This document shows positions 35,820 to 46,756 of a stretch of DNA of 64,000 nucleotides, one piece after another. Under the pieces are notes generated by a model. It saw nothing but the letters and a program-made list of their open reading frames with translations. It made no database searches and was not told the origin of the DNA. The stretch spans positions 90,595,063 through 90,659,062 of the forward strand of contig NC_081841.1 in the NCBI RefSeq assembly GCF_963259705.1, given 5' to 3'. Numbering within the stretch: the first letter of the stretch is position 1; each line of letters opens with the position of its first letter. The DNA comes from Myotis daubentonii. Lineage: Eukaryota; Chordata; Mammalia; Chiroptera; Vespertilionidae. The translations under genes were made by a program, and so were the position numbers.

Positions 35820-36041
35820 CAGTGGTTCTCAACCTTGGCTGCACATTAGAATCACCTGGAAATCTTTTTAAAATCCTGATTTCTGGGCCTCATCCTCCGG
35901 AAATTCTGTTTCTTTGTTACTAATGTTGTGGCCCCACCCCATAACAAAGAAACAGAATTTCTGAAGGATGAGGCCCAGAAATCAGGATTTTAAAAAGATT
36001 CCCAGGTGATTCTAATGTGCAGCTAAGGTTGAGAACCACTG
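35820..36041 (-). mobile_element. Palindromic hAT MITE, copy B (inverted)
   Basis: It starts CAGTGGTTCTCAACC and ends GGTTGAGAACCACTG, with an exact 8-bp duplication GTTTAGAC (35812-35819 and 36042-36049). It is the same family as 33763-33981. The asymmetric loop (ACTAATGTTGTGGCCCCACC) runs in the opposite direction, so the copy is inverted. Confidence 0.95.
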
Positions 36042-36049
36042 GTTTAGAC

Positions 36050-36968
36050 ACTCATTATTATAAATGACCAACCAAATTCAATAAATGGTTGGCCAATTCT
36101 GAACACAAAATAGTGACCTCTGGGTAATCATTTTGACCAACCTAAATTACACATTTCTGGTTCAACAGAGGTAATAGGATGAGAAAACCCAAGACTGTGT
36201 GTTAATGGGACATAAATTTATAAAACAGTGAATTTAGATTCATAAACAGCAAATCAACCTGTATTTTATTAAATCTAAGGTGCCTCTGATTATGACACAC
36301 CAGTATTTAATCTGTCATGGAGGGAAAAGAAACACCATTTAAACCATGACATCATGTTTTCTTATTGGAAATTCTCACTTTCTTGTTACGTTAAATTTTT
36401 TTGACCTAAATATGTATTTATTAAACATTATGTAACTATGATATGCATGCACAGCAGTGACCACAGGGTCATGTCTACCATCGACCAACACGGACTTTGA
36501 CACCATCAGTTGTAAAACACACCCTGACTTCAAGGTTGTTAAACTGTAAGAAAATGGGCATTTCAGCATTGATAAAATATGGTACCTGCATTTTTCAGGA
36601 GAGGATCTCCTGCAATCACCACAACTTCTCCTCACCTGACATCAACTTCAGCCTCAAGTGACGAATGGATCCTGTCCATGTCCTTGGAAGAGTCTTCCTC
36701 TTCCTGTCTCCCCTTCCCACACTCCATGATGGTCCTCCCAGGACCACAGAGCTGATGCCTCACACTGGCCTGCTTAGTGGCCAGTTATTAAAGCTCAATC
36801 TTTTTCCTTTCTTTTCACTTTTCACAAACTCTTTAATGCTCACCATGGCTACTTCGTTTCTGCTATTGTACTATTTGTTTCTGATTGTTTTCATAAGCTT
36901 TTTTTCTTTACATTAAGAGAAAATTCCCTTGATTAAAAGCCAGGTAAAAACCAGTAACTGCCCTTATT
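36050..36968. other. Single-copy stretch
   Basis: Nothing is named with confidence. The 86-codon minus frame at 36375-36635 could be a pseudogene remnant, but I recognise no domain. Confidence 0.3.
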
Positions 36969-36986
36969 CTCTCCCCAGAGGCTTTA

Positions 36987-37221
36987 TTTTATTTTTTGTT
37001 TTTATATTAAAATATTTTTTTTATTGATTTCTAGAGAGAGAGGAAAGAAAAGGGGAGAGAGAAACATCAATTTGAAAGCAAAACATTGGTTGGCTGCCTC
37101 CTGCATGAACCCTACCAGGGATCGAGTCCACAACTTGGGCATGTGCCCTAACCAGGAATCGAACCAGCAACCTTTCGGTGCACAGGATGATGCCCAACCA
37201 ACTGAGCCACACTGGCCAGAG
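36987..37221 (-). mobile_element. Ves SINE, older
   Basis: The minus-strand head is GGCCAGTGTGGCTCAGTTGG, with a recognisable B box (GGTTCGATTCC). Diverged flanks CTCTCCCCAGAGGCTTTA (36969-36986) and CTCTCCTAAGAGGCTTTT (37222-37239) form a long target-site duplication. Confidence 0.88.
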
Positions 37222-37682
37222 CTCTCCTAAGAGGCTTTTAGAGGTAAGAAAAAAACAGTAATCTAGGGCTCTCATGTAAAGACTGTCCCTCTTCCATATC
37301 CACAACGCCACCTAAACACATCGTCTCTATTAGCCTACCTTTTTTTTCTTATTTCAATTTTTTTTTTCCTGTTACCATTATAAAGCAAGATCAAAGAACA
37401 CCTTGATCCTGGGGCATCAACTACTGGCAGAAAGAGAAGCACAGAAAGGTCTTTAACTTGTTACTGGCCATCACTACAGTTATCCTATCATCTCATGACC
37501 CCTCAGCCAGAGTGGGCGAGATTGCCCTAAATGCTTCACATGCACCCTCAGGCTTACCAGAATCCAGGAAATTTAAGGTCTTGAAAGATGCATTCTCCAG
37601 GATGTGAGAAATCCAAAAGAGCTGTTGCTGGTCCACAGTGGAGTGTATCTATATAATCCCAAGACTATTATATCACCTAAAG

Positions 37683-37888
37683 CAGGGGTCCTCAAACTTT
37701 TTAAACAGGGGGCCAGTTCACTGTCCCTCAGATCGTTGGAGGGCCGGACTATAGTTTTAAAAAAAAAACTATGAACAAATTCCTATGCACACTGCACATA
37801 TCTTATTTTGAAGTAAAAAAACAAAACGGGAACAAATACAATATTTGTATTTGCATGTGGCCCATGGGCTGTAGTTTGAGGACCTCTG
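37683..37888 (+). mobile_element. hAT MITE
   Basis: It begins CAGGGGTCCTCAAAC and ends GTTTGAGGACCTCTG, with an exact 8-bp duplication ACCTAAAG (37675-37682 and 37889-37896). The termini match the element at 5446 but the interior is AT-rich. Non-autonomous. Confidence 0.94.
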
Positions 37889-38017
37889 ACCTAAAGAGTG
37901 TCTGTCATAGTTAAAGAGTGCTAGTAAAGTCTGAAAATTCCCAATGTATGTCACCAAAACTATTATTATCTCATGCCAGAGAAGTTACAGTTGAAAGAAT
38001 TTTAGCTTTATATGCTA

Positions 38018-38451
38018 CTCGAGGCCCGGCGCACGAAATTCACACGCGGGTACAGTCCCTAGGCCTGGCCTGCGATCAGGGCCATATTCACCAGCTGCCC
38101 GCAGCTGGCCCCACCCCCCACCGCCCATCCCATCAGGTGATCAGAGCCTGTTGGCCAGGGGAGGGGAGAAACCGAGAGGTCAGCCATTCTGCCCACTCTC
38201 CAGCCCTGCCCCCACTGCTGGTCACCCTCTGTGTGTGGGGCAACCATTGGGTCAGGAGCTTTGGCCTGGCACTGCCTGTGTCCCCCACTACCCACCCCCG
38301 GTTCCTCATTTGCCATCGGGCGATCGGAGCCTGCTGGCTGGGGAAAGGGACTGAGACTTGGTCAGTGTGCCTCATAGTAACTGGTCAAATGGTCATTCTG
38401 ATCATTCCACCATTAGGTTCAATTTGCATATTACCCTTTTATTATATAGGA
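38018..38451 (-). mobile_element. HeliBat-type Helitron, 434 bp
   Basis: The minus strand begins TCCTATATAATAAAAGGG and ends with a decayed palindrome and CTCG-complement (a mutated CTAG). It follows A at 38017 and abuts a second Helitron at 38452. Its 60-178 codon frames on both strands lie in element sequence and are not genes. Confidence 0.85.
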
Positions 38452-38849
38452 TAGATGCCAGTACACAGGAGGGGGCTGGCTGGCCTGCCCTGATGGGGGC
38501 CCCAGATTGGGGTGGAGGTCCCCGCTTGGGGGTGGGGCCAGCCAAGCGAGGGGACATGGGTAGTTTGCAGGCCTGCGATGCCCCCAATCGGAGTGGGGGT
38601 CCCTTCTGGGGGTGGGGCCAGCAGGCGAGGGGCCATGGGCGGTTTGCAGGCTGGCCACAGCCCCAATTAGAGTGGGGGTCCCCGCTGGGGGTGGGGCTGG
38701 CTGGGGCAAGGGGCCACAGGGGGTTTGCAAGCCAGCCACACCCCCGATTGGGGTGGAGGTCCCCACTGGGGGTCGGGGCCAGCCAGGCAAGAGGCCGCGG
38801 TTGTTCTGGTCTCTGGTCATTCTGGTTGCTGGTCTTTTATTATGTAGGA
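38452..38849 (-). mobile_element. Second Helitron, abutting, with minisatellite
   Basis: The minus strand begins TCCTACATAATAAAAG, and its 3' end (plus strand 'tagatgccagtacac') is decayed. It is joined head-to-tail to the Helitron ending at 38451. Most of the interior is a GC-rich repeat of about 80 bp in four copies, which opens a meaningless 184-codon frame. Confidence 0.8.
38499..38800. repeat. Four-copy minisatellite of about 80 bp
   Basis: Units begin near 38499, 38580, 38660 and 38740, each with 'CCCC-AATT/GATTGG-GTGGGGGTCCC', 'GGGGGTGGGGCCAGC' and 'GGTTTGCAGGC' variants. Units differ by several substitutions each. Confidence 0.85.
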
Positions 38850-40680
38850 CAGTTACATTGCAGATATAGCTTACTGAGTATATGCCCTAGCTCAGGGCTG
38901 GCAAATACATAGCACATGTGCTTCACCCACCTCCTCCTCACAGCTTTGACAGACATCATTAATTTATCACTACACTCTTCCCCATCAAGTGCTACCATTC
39001 TTCCCTACACAACCCAATTGGCAGTGCTCCCAATCCTGGTTCTGGGCTTAGATGAAGAATTAGGAAGCAAGGCATGCGCAGGCCTCTTGCAGGGAGGTTG
39101 CATGTAACTAAGTGCATTATTTCAGGTTCATTTTGATGGTTGTTACCTTCATCAAAATCTTGAAAATCTTGCTGCCAATTGTTCCTTACTGTAAACTCTG
39201 GATATAAAGTCAAAAGCTAAATGTTGGTGTTGGCCTTTCTCCCCTTCAGTGTTGCACTGCAGAGGTGTCATAATCTTAAACATACCAAATTGTTCACATC
39301 ACTGTTAGCAAATGTATCTTTTAGAAGTCAGTTATTTAAGCTTTCTTGGCTTTTTGCCATTCCCAGTAGAGGACGCCACTGAGAGAGAAAGGGGGTAAAA
39401 TCAAGGGAGGTAAAACTTTCCTCTTCAGTGCCTTCAGGCCAGCTCTCTGCTCAGCCTTCCCACCCAGATCAGAAAATCCTGACCTAACCTGCACCGCTTT
39501 ACATGTACCAAACAAGCAGCCACTTTCCATACAAACAGAAACAAACACCTTGGCCTCTCTGTACCCGACCCTCTCCTCCAATCCCAAACACCTACATTCA
39601 TCCAAATCACTTTCCTTTTAACTTATCTTTCTCCTTCCATTAGACTGAGTTTCTTGAGGGCAAGGCCACTCTTTGTGTCCCTATGCCACCATGGTGCCTA
39701 GCACACAGAAGGTCCTCTATAAACATCTGTGTGTGAAATTATAGGCCTAATGTACTAAAAATATAATAGGCCTTTTATTCAAGGTGGCAGAAATGGAAAC
39801 CATATCATCTTATTAAGTTGTAACAAACTTTCCACGTGTTGGGTCCTGCTCTCTAATTCTTCCTGCCAGGAAATAATTCCCATGTGGGCACTAGTCTATT
39901 GCTCCTCCACCTGGCAGAATGAAGCTTCTTAACTGTATCCAAAAGGTTTCATAGGGCAAGAAACTCTGGATGTCATTCTACCTTTTGTTGCAGTAGTTTT
40001 CACTGATGGTCTCACAAGAAAGCTATGGGTATAACTTCCTGGTCAAGATTACTTCTGGATGCTATACTTCAGCCACCCTGAAATTTAGAACTCCCCCGCC
40101 CCCCGTTGACTTTATGTTCTCCCAATAGCCTTCTGAAATGGACAGGTTCCTGGAAACATTTTGAATGGAACCTATGAACTTCCCGGTCAGCATTTTCAAT
40201 TTCCAATTATAACTGTGAATGATGGCTCTCACTTAATACTTATAAGGTGGGGCTGAGAGGAATTGATGGCTGTGAAACTAAACTTTCAGTAGCCACCGTC
40301 AATGTATGGAGGTTTAATTTATCTTATGTCCTTAGAGAAGTTGAGTTGCTGAAAGTGAAAAGGAAGCTTGTGCTATCTTCCACTATAGGAAAACAGAGGG
40401 ATTTTATTAGTGTAGTGAAATATTTATATGAACTTTAGAGCTTGTGGGGTTCAAGGACTGAATTCGCCTCAAATCTTTTATTTGCATACTTGCTTCTGGG
40501 GAAACCTATTATAAGATGGTCCATATATGTCACTTTGAAAATCCTGCTTCTACAGAAAGAACGTTTTCCTCACCCACCAACTTGATGGAAAAATTAAAAT
40601 GTGCTCAAAATATAGTATAGAAATAAAGGGACTATTTTGAAGTAGAGACAAAAACATTTTGACTCAAGAAAGAAACTTTA
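38850..40680. other. Single-copy stretch with an L2 end
   Basis: About 39625-39745 is a sense L2 3' end ('agactgagtttcttgagggcaag', 'ggtgcctagcacacagaagg'). Elsewhere nothing is identified and no gene is supported. Confidence 0.4.
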
Positions 40681-40828
40681 GCTGGCTGGAGAGGCTCAGT
40701 TGGTTGAACGTCTTCCTGTGCATGGAAAGGTTGCCAGTTCAATTCCTAGTCAGGAAATATACATGGGTTTTAGGTTTGGTCCCCAGTCCAGAAGTGTATG
40801 GAAGATAGCCAATCCATGTACATAGATG

Positions 40829-40886
<58 letters not shown>

Positions 40887-40919
40887 CTCTAAGCATGTTC
40901 TTGGGTGGGATTAAAAACA
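40681..40919 (+). mobile_element. Ves-like SINE, old, with TC tract
   Basis: The head GCTGGCTGGAGAGGCTCAGT has a diverged B box (CAGTTCAATTCC). The C/T-rich part has expanded into a long TC microsatellite (40832-40882). The tail is decayed. Confidence 0.75.
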
Positions 40920-41533
40920 TAGAAAAGAAAGGAACAACAATATTGTTAGAGGATGTTTTTAAAATAAAGAATATGATTTACTTTTTTTTTGAAAGGTTCT
41001 AATAGCACATTTTTTACACTTTACTTTTCAATTCATTTACATTCAACACTATTTTGTATTAGTTTTAGGTGAATAGGCTTTCTGTTTAAGGTGAATTTTG
41101 TCTCAGTCTGTACTCATGACTTTCTGTTTTACCAAACCCTTAATGTTGGCCTCACTGTCTTCTCCTCACCTTCCCTTAAAACGTCCATGTTGCTTTGTTG
41201 CTACTTATTGTCCTGGGAAGCCATGTCATTCCCTTCCATTCTGCCTTTTCCATTGAACATAAACTACTGATATAATACTTTATTACCCCATCACGGATGC
41301 TTCTCCATCCATTCATTGATCCATTCATTCAACACACATGTGCTGTGGGTCTGCCATTGACTAGATGTGGCTGATACAAACACAGAAAGCCATTCCCACT
41401 CCCAAAGAACTTTCAGTTTAGTGAGAACTAGACTATTTGGAAACCACCTGATAGCATTACAAACTATATTAAACTTTCAAGCTATATTAAAATTCTCGTG
41501 GGCCATCATCATTCTTCCATGCTTGAGGGTTCT

Positions 41534-41764
41534 TTTTTTTTTTTTTTTAAGAAATATTTTATTGATTTTTTTACAGAGAGGAAGGGAGAGGGATAGAGAG
41601 CTAGAAACATGGATGAGAGAGAAACATCGATCAGCTGCCTCCTGCGCACCTCCTACTGGGGATGTGCCCACAATCAAGGTACATGCCCTTGACCTGAATT
41701 GAACCTGGGACCTTTCAGTCTGCAGGCCGATGCTCTATCCACTGAGCCAAACCGGTTAGGGCCG
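41534..41764 (-). mobile_element. Ves SINE, young
   Basis: The minus-strand head reads AACCGGTTTGGCTCAGTGGA, with an intact A box and a B box GGTTCAATTC. It has a long poly(A) tail (T run at 41534-41548). Flanks TGCTTGAGGGTTCT (41520-41533 and 41765-41778) are an exact 14-bp duplication. Confidence 0.95.
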
Positions 41765-42799
41765 TGCTTGAGGGTTCTGATTAACTGACACATTTATAAT
41801 ACTAACCTAATGGGCAAGATGGAACTATAAGTCCTAGATCTGAATCTAGAAGGCTTCAGTATGCAAACAGTGCTGGGAGAGAAAGCTGAGAGAACACTGG
41901 AACTCCAGCAAAGAGCAGGCATAAATTCACAGAAAGAGAGCTCTACATTCCTCTAGCTCACAGTCCTAAGGCAAAATACCAAGCTCCTGGGGATTAGGCT
42001 TTTCCTGACACAGAGATGCATCAACCCATTACAAGCTTGCCTGGGATGATTCACATCCCCTCTTACAGTCTTCCTGGCCAAACTAGCCAGGCCTGGCATA
42101 AACCTCAGAGCCCACAGTGAGCTTCTGACATCCAGCTAGCAGCAATGCACACAAGCCCAGTAGAATCCAATGCTTTTATGAGGTAAATAATCCTTAATGC
42201 CAAAAGCATTGGCCTAGCTTAAGAAATGTCAATTCAGACCAAGGCCTACTCCTAAAATAAAGAGCTTAAAAGAGCATTCTGGACTGCACTTCTTCCTCAA
42301 GCCCATACTTGAAGTCAGCAACTATGTCATGCTAATGATTATTAAATTAAAAGGCATTCATTTAATGGAGCAGTTTCATACCCAGAGTGAAGTTGCCTTC
42401 TGCCATATGGCTTAGGGCATGAAGTGATTAAACTATAATGTCCAGATCCTCTGCTGCTGGGCTATTTAATGTCGCTATGCACCATAAGCGCTGAGATGAT
42501 GAATCTGTTTGCAGCTCACATTCCCAGCAGAAAGTGACTCCTTTTGGCCTAAGGGGTTTAAATCCTCCACCTCTCCTTGCAGCATACAGACTCATACTGA
42601 CCCTGCACAGTCGTTAGATGAGTCAGGCCCATCTCTAACTCAGGGTAGGGACAGGAACCTTCATTATACAGCCATTCCCAGGGGTTAAAAATAAAGAGAA
42701 TAATCAGTAGTAACTAATAAAGCAAGAACAGAAGAAAACCCAGCACAGAGCCCTTGAGACAAGGACAAGTAGGGGCAAGTTAAACGGGCTGCTGCCCAT

Positions 42800-43040
42800 T
42801 GATCACATCTCATGTGCCAGGTACTCTGCTAAGTAAGCACTTTAGCATGTAATCTGCCCAACAGCCCCTATCAAGCACATGCTATTATTGTCCCTATTTT
42901 ACTGACAACAGCACAGAGGCTTAGAGGAATTAGGTAAGTTGACCAAGGTCACAGCTAATTAGCGGTGGAGCTGAAATTCAAGCTCAGGTCTCAAGCAGAC
43001 CTGTAGAGCCTCGGTTCCTTAACCACAATGCGGGCCAAGC
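42800..43040 (-). mobile_element. MIR SINE
   Basis: An antisense MIR: 'tattattgtccctattttac', 'gaccaaggtcacagctaatt', 'ttccttaaccacaatgc'. Nearly full length and ancient. Confidence 0.8.
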
Positions 43041-44104
43041 CCCACTGTCAGTTCCTTAGTTAAGGGTAACTGGTGGGGAAAACCACTGTGGGTACTTTTT
43101 AGTTCCTTGTTTCTAAGTGTGATTAGTGAACTATGTATGATTCTCACGCCAATAAGTAGACTTTGTCATTTCCAACAGGTCCTTTTGTTCGTTTCATAAA
43201 ATCGGAAGTTCAGGAACCATTTCAAGTGCTGTTACATACAGACACCTGATCCAGCCAACCATACCTGACTATTATCAGCAAGATTCTGGAACACAGAAAG
43301 GACAGAAATAGATTACTATCCCCTGTTCAGACTTCAGCCTTGCTATGGCTTATGCTCTCTCAATGCCATATTCATTATGGTATTATAAGTATTTTTAGAA
43401 ATAAAACACAGTTCCTGTCACCAAGGGCCTTGGGCCTGCACTGGGGAGACTGGAGACAGAAGGTTCAGTAATATTCAAGAACACAATTAAACCCTTTCTG
43501 GCCCAGATGGTACTAATGATGTGCAGAGAATCAAACGGCCTCAAAAGAAAGCCCTGCTACTCTGTTATGTGAGTGACCAACTCATAGACTCATCTCATCA
43601 GACTAAAATCAGAAAAGAATCTCTTGTTCATATACTTTACTCAGGATAAATAAATCATTTAAAATCATAATTGTTCTGGAACTCTGGGTGCCCACAATCA
43701 GAAGTTGTATATGAAATTGAATAAGACCAACCAATCCCTTTGGGAATTTCCAGCATAATTCTGAGAGTTACTAGTAGAAAGTTCCAGCAAAAGACAGAGG
43801 CACTGTCTCACCCTCAGCAAACTGCCCCTCTTTTCTGATGGGACCTGCTTCATTAACTTTTAACTGGTGCTCTTAATATTCAGTTTGTACTTTTAAACTT
43901 TTAAAACCTTTATCAGATGTTCTTGGAAACCAAATGCATAACAATAAAATACACATTTCCAACATGATCATATTTCTTCTAAACCTTTTCACAAAGACCT
44001 TGAGAGGACAAAGAATGCATTTAATGATAGGAACTACCATGGCGCCAGTAATGAATGGTTCAGCTCTGCCAATAATACCCAAAACTAAGGCAATAATTTT
44101 TTAA

Positions 44105-44345
44105 AGCCTTGTTTTGCTTTAGCAATTTTAAGCATTTCACATACATTATCTTATTTAGTCCCTCTGACAGTCATAAAGTCAAGCAAAGTGAATTTTATTA
44201 TCCCCATTTTAAATTAAGGAAACTATGGTTCATAGCATTTAAATAACGAAGCCAAGCTTACACAACCAGTAAGTGGCAGAGTCGGCACCAGAATTCCGGC
44301 CCTCAGCTCCCAGCTCATTGCCATTTCAATTCAGCTATTATTTAT
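44105..44345 (-). mobile_element. MIR SINE
   Basis: An antisense MIR: 'ttattatccccattttaaattaagg' followed by 'acacaaccagtaagtggcagagtcggc'. Confidence 0.8.
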
Positions 44346-44645
44346 ATCAAACAATATAACTTCTATTCCTATGTGATCTCTGCAAAGACAGGTTGCAAAT
44401 CGTATTTTTCAACGGGTCTCTGGTATGAGACTTGGGACAAGTAAGAATTCACAGGGGATCAGAATTAAAGCATTTGTTCTAGTGTCTGAGCTTTTCACAG
44501 TCACTATTACCAGTTAGTTGGGTTGAGCTAATACTCATAAGGCCAAAGTTTCAAGTTTTAAATATGCATGGGACAGTTAGCTTTCTTTCATTACATGGCC
44601 ACACCATGGGTTTCTAAACACAACTAGTCGTCTTATTAACCTATG

Positions 44646-44774
44646 CCAAGAGGGATCTGTCAAGCTAATGGAGAGCTTGGTCCAATTTATTTCCCTAATC
44701 CACCATTTATCCTTGAAAGCAGGGGCTGGCACACCTAGAACTCACTTCTCAGGAAACAGCCGCACCTGGAGTCT
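44646..44774 (-). repeat. Arm 1 of an inverted 129-bp repeat
   Basis: Reverse complementary to 45359-45487, at roughly 85 percent by eye. The family is not recognised. The arms are about 580 bp apart, and the second arm lies inside a Tigger-like transposon. Confidence 0.8.
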
Positions 44775-45358
44775 CTCCTGGAGGAATCCTAGGCAAGGCC
44801 TTATAGGGCAGTGATCATGATCTGTTCCCAGTGACACCTTCCCCAATCTGGCATAACTGATTAGGGCCAGGATAGTGCTTGACCCAAAGACAATCAGTGG
44901 GCAGCTCCAAACCTTTGAGGTGTCCTGGCAAGAAGGCTGTGCCCAAAAGAAATGAGGAGAATATACAGGGCCGATCAAATGTTCTTTATCAGGAATTCAG
45001 AGTGAAAATAGATAGAAGGAAAGCATAACTTAGGGATGAGAAGAGACACTCAAAGAAAGAGACACACTGGTGGTGGGTGGGAAACACCCTGCCTGGACTC
45101 CAGGTGGGCTTACAGAGCCAATGGCTGTCTGCTGGAGCCAGTGCTGGGTGTTCATCCCTTCTAGACCAGTTGTTTTCTCACCCTTTGTTGGAGCTCCATC
45201 CACGTGATAATCTGATGAAAGATATGTGTCCTTATCCCAGAACTGTGTGTATAGGGTCATGCACCGCATAACAATATCTTCATCAACATCAGACAGCATC
45301 TCCTGGTGAGGTCGCAGCTGCGGTAATGTCAAGTGCCACACACCGCTCAGGTGATTCA

Positions 45359-45487
45359 GACTCCAGGTGAGGCTATTTCCTGAGAAGTGAGATCTAGGTA
45401 TACCAGTCCCTGCTCTCAAGTATGGATGCATGGATTAGGGAAATAAGTTGGATCAAGATCTCCATTAACTTGACAGATCCCTCTCGG
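45359..45487 (+). repeat. Arm 2 of an inverted 129-bp repeat
   Basis: The counterpart of 44646-44774. It interrupts the expected Tigger-like sequence, which suggests a separate unnamed repeat inserted here. Confidence 0.8.
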
Positions 45488-45675
45488 TGATACTGGTGTA
45501 AACAAATCTGTTGCACTGCCAGTCATATAAAGGTATAGCACATGCAATTACGTACAGTCCGTAATACTTGATAATGATAATTAATAATGATGTTATTGGC
45601 TTATATAGTTACTATGCTATACTTTTTATTGTTATTTTAGAGTGTACTATTTCTATGTATTAAAAAAAGTTTCCT

Positions 45676-46145
45676 CAGCCTAAGTGCCCATCAGTAGATG
45701 AATGGATTAGAAAACTGTGGTACATCTACACAATGGAATACTATGCTGCTGTAAAAAGGAAGGAACTCTTACCATTTGCAACGGCATGGATGGAACTGGA
45801 GAGCATTATGCTAAGTGAAATAAGCCAGTCAGTAAAGGAAAAATACCACATGATCTCACTCATTCATGGACAATAGAGACCATTATAAACTTTTGAACAA
45901 TAATAGATACAGAGGCAGAGCTGCCTCAAACAGATTGTCAAACTGCAGCGGGAAGGCCGGGGAGGGTTGGGGGGCAGGAGGTAGGGGGGTAAAAGATCAA
46001 CTAAAGGACTTGTATGCATGCATATAAGCATAACCAATGGACATAAGACACTGGGGGATAGGGGAGGCTAGGGGACTGTCTAGGGCAGGGGGATAAAACG
46101 GACACATATGTAATACCCTTTGTAATACTTTAAGCAATAAAAAAA

Positions 46146-46176
<31 letters not shown>

Positions 46177-46200
46177 AAATAAATAAATAAATAAATAAAT
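45676..46200 (+). mobile_element. Young 5'-truncated LINE-1
   Basis: It contains the last part of ORF2 in one open frame (residues WIRKLWYIYTMEYYAAVKRK, then AWMELESIMLSEISQ), a G-rich 3' UTR, a terminal GTAATACTTTAAGCAATAAA and an AAAT-expanded tail. The exact 12-bp duplication AAAAAGTTTCCT lies at 45664-45675 and 46201-46212. It is about 525 bp long and cannot move on its own. Confidence 0.93.
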
Positions 46201-46756
46201 AAAAAGTTTCCTATAAAATGGTGTGCTGTGTTACACTGGCAGCAGCCTCATACATCTTGTGTTTACTAAGTCTTTTGATCACATCATTTTCTCTTGTCCT
46301 GATTTATTCTTGTGCTATTTTATAAATTCAGTGTAGCCTAGGTGCACAGGGTTTGTAAGTCTATACTGGTGTACAGCAATGTCCTGGGCCCTCACATTCA
46401 CTCACCACTCACTCACTGACTCACCCACAGCAGCTTCTAGTTCTGCTAGCTCCATTCATGGTAAGTTCCCTATACAGGTGTACCATCTTTTATCTTTTAT
46501 ACCATATTTTGCTGTGCTTTTTCTATGTTTAGATATGTTTACATACACAAATGCCATTGTGTTATAGTTGCCTAGTGTATTCAATACAGGAACATGCTCT
46601 ACTGGCTTGTATCTATAAGCTATACCATACAGCCCAGGTATGTAGTAGCCTATAGCATTCAGGTTGGGTAAGTGCACTCTGATGTTCACAAAAAGAAAAT
46701 TGCCTAATGATGTATTTCTCAAAACGTAACTCCATCATTAAGCAGAGCATGACTGT

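Larger units (their letters stand above)
41779..45251. other. Mostly single-copy stretch with two MIRs
   Basis: MIR copies are listed at 42800 and 44105, and an inverted-repeat arm at 44646. The segment 42330-42590 is moderately GC and could be conserved non-coding sequence. No coding evidence is seen. Confidence 0.4.
45254..46755 (+). mobile_element. Tigger-like DNA transposon relic, split
   Basis: The termini GGGTCATGCACCGCATAAC and 'catcattaagcagagcatgactg' are imperfect inverted repeats flanked by TA (45252-45253 and 46756-46757), as for pogo/Tigger elements. The retained pieces are 45254-45300, 45488-45675 and 46201-46755. No intact transposase remains. The subfamily is uncertain. Confidence 0.7.

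Noticed and set aside
36375..36635. Processed pseudogene (86-codon minus frame)
   Set aside because: No recognisable parent protein, poly(A) tract or target duplication could be seen.
38499..38800. CRISPR-like array
   Set aside because: The units are contiguous diverged minisatellite copies without unique spacers, in a mammalian Helitron.
37918..38912. 178- and 184-codon plus-strand frames
   Set aside because: Both lie mostly in Helitron sequence. The second only follows the GC-rich minisatellite.
45700..45880. Functional LINE-1 ORF2 protein
   Set aside because: Only the last few dozen codons remain in a 5'-truncated copy. No reverse transcriptase or endonuclease domain is present.
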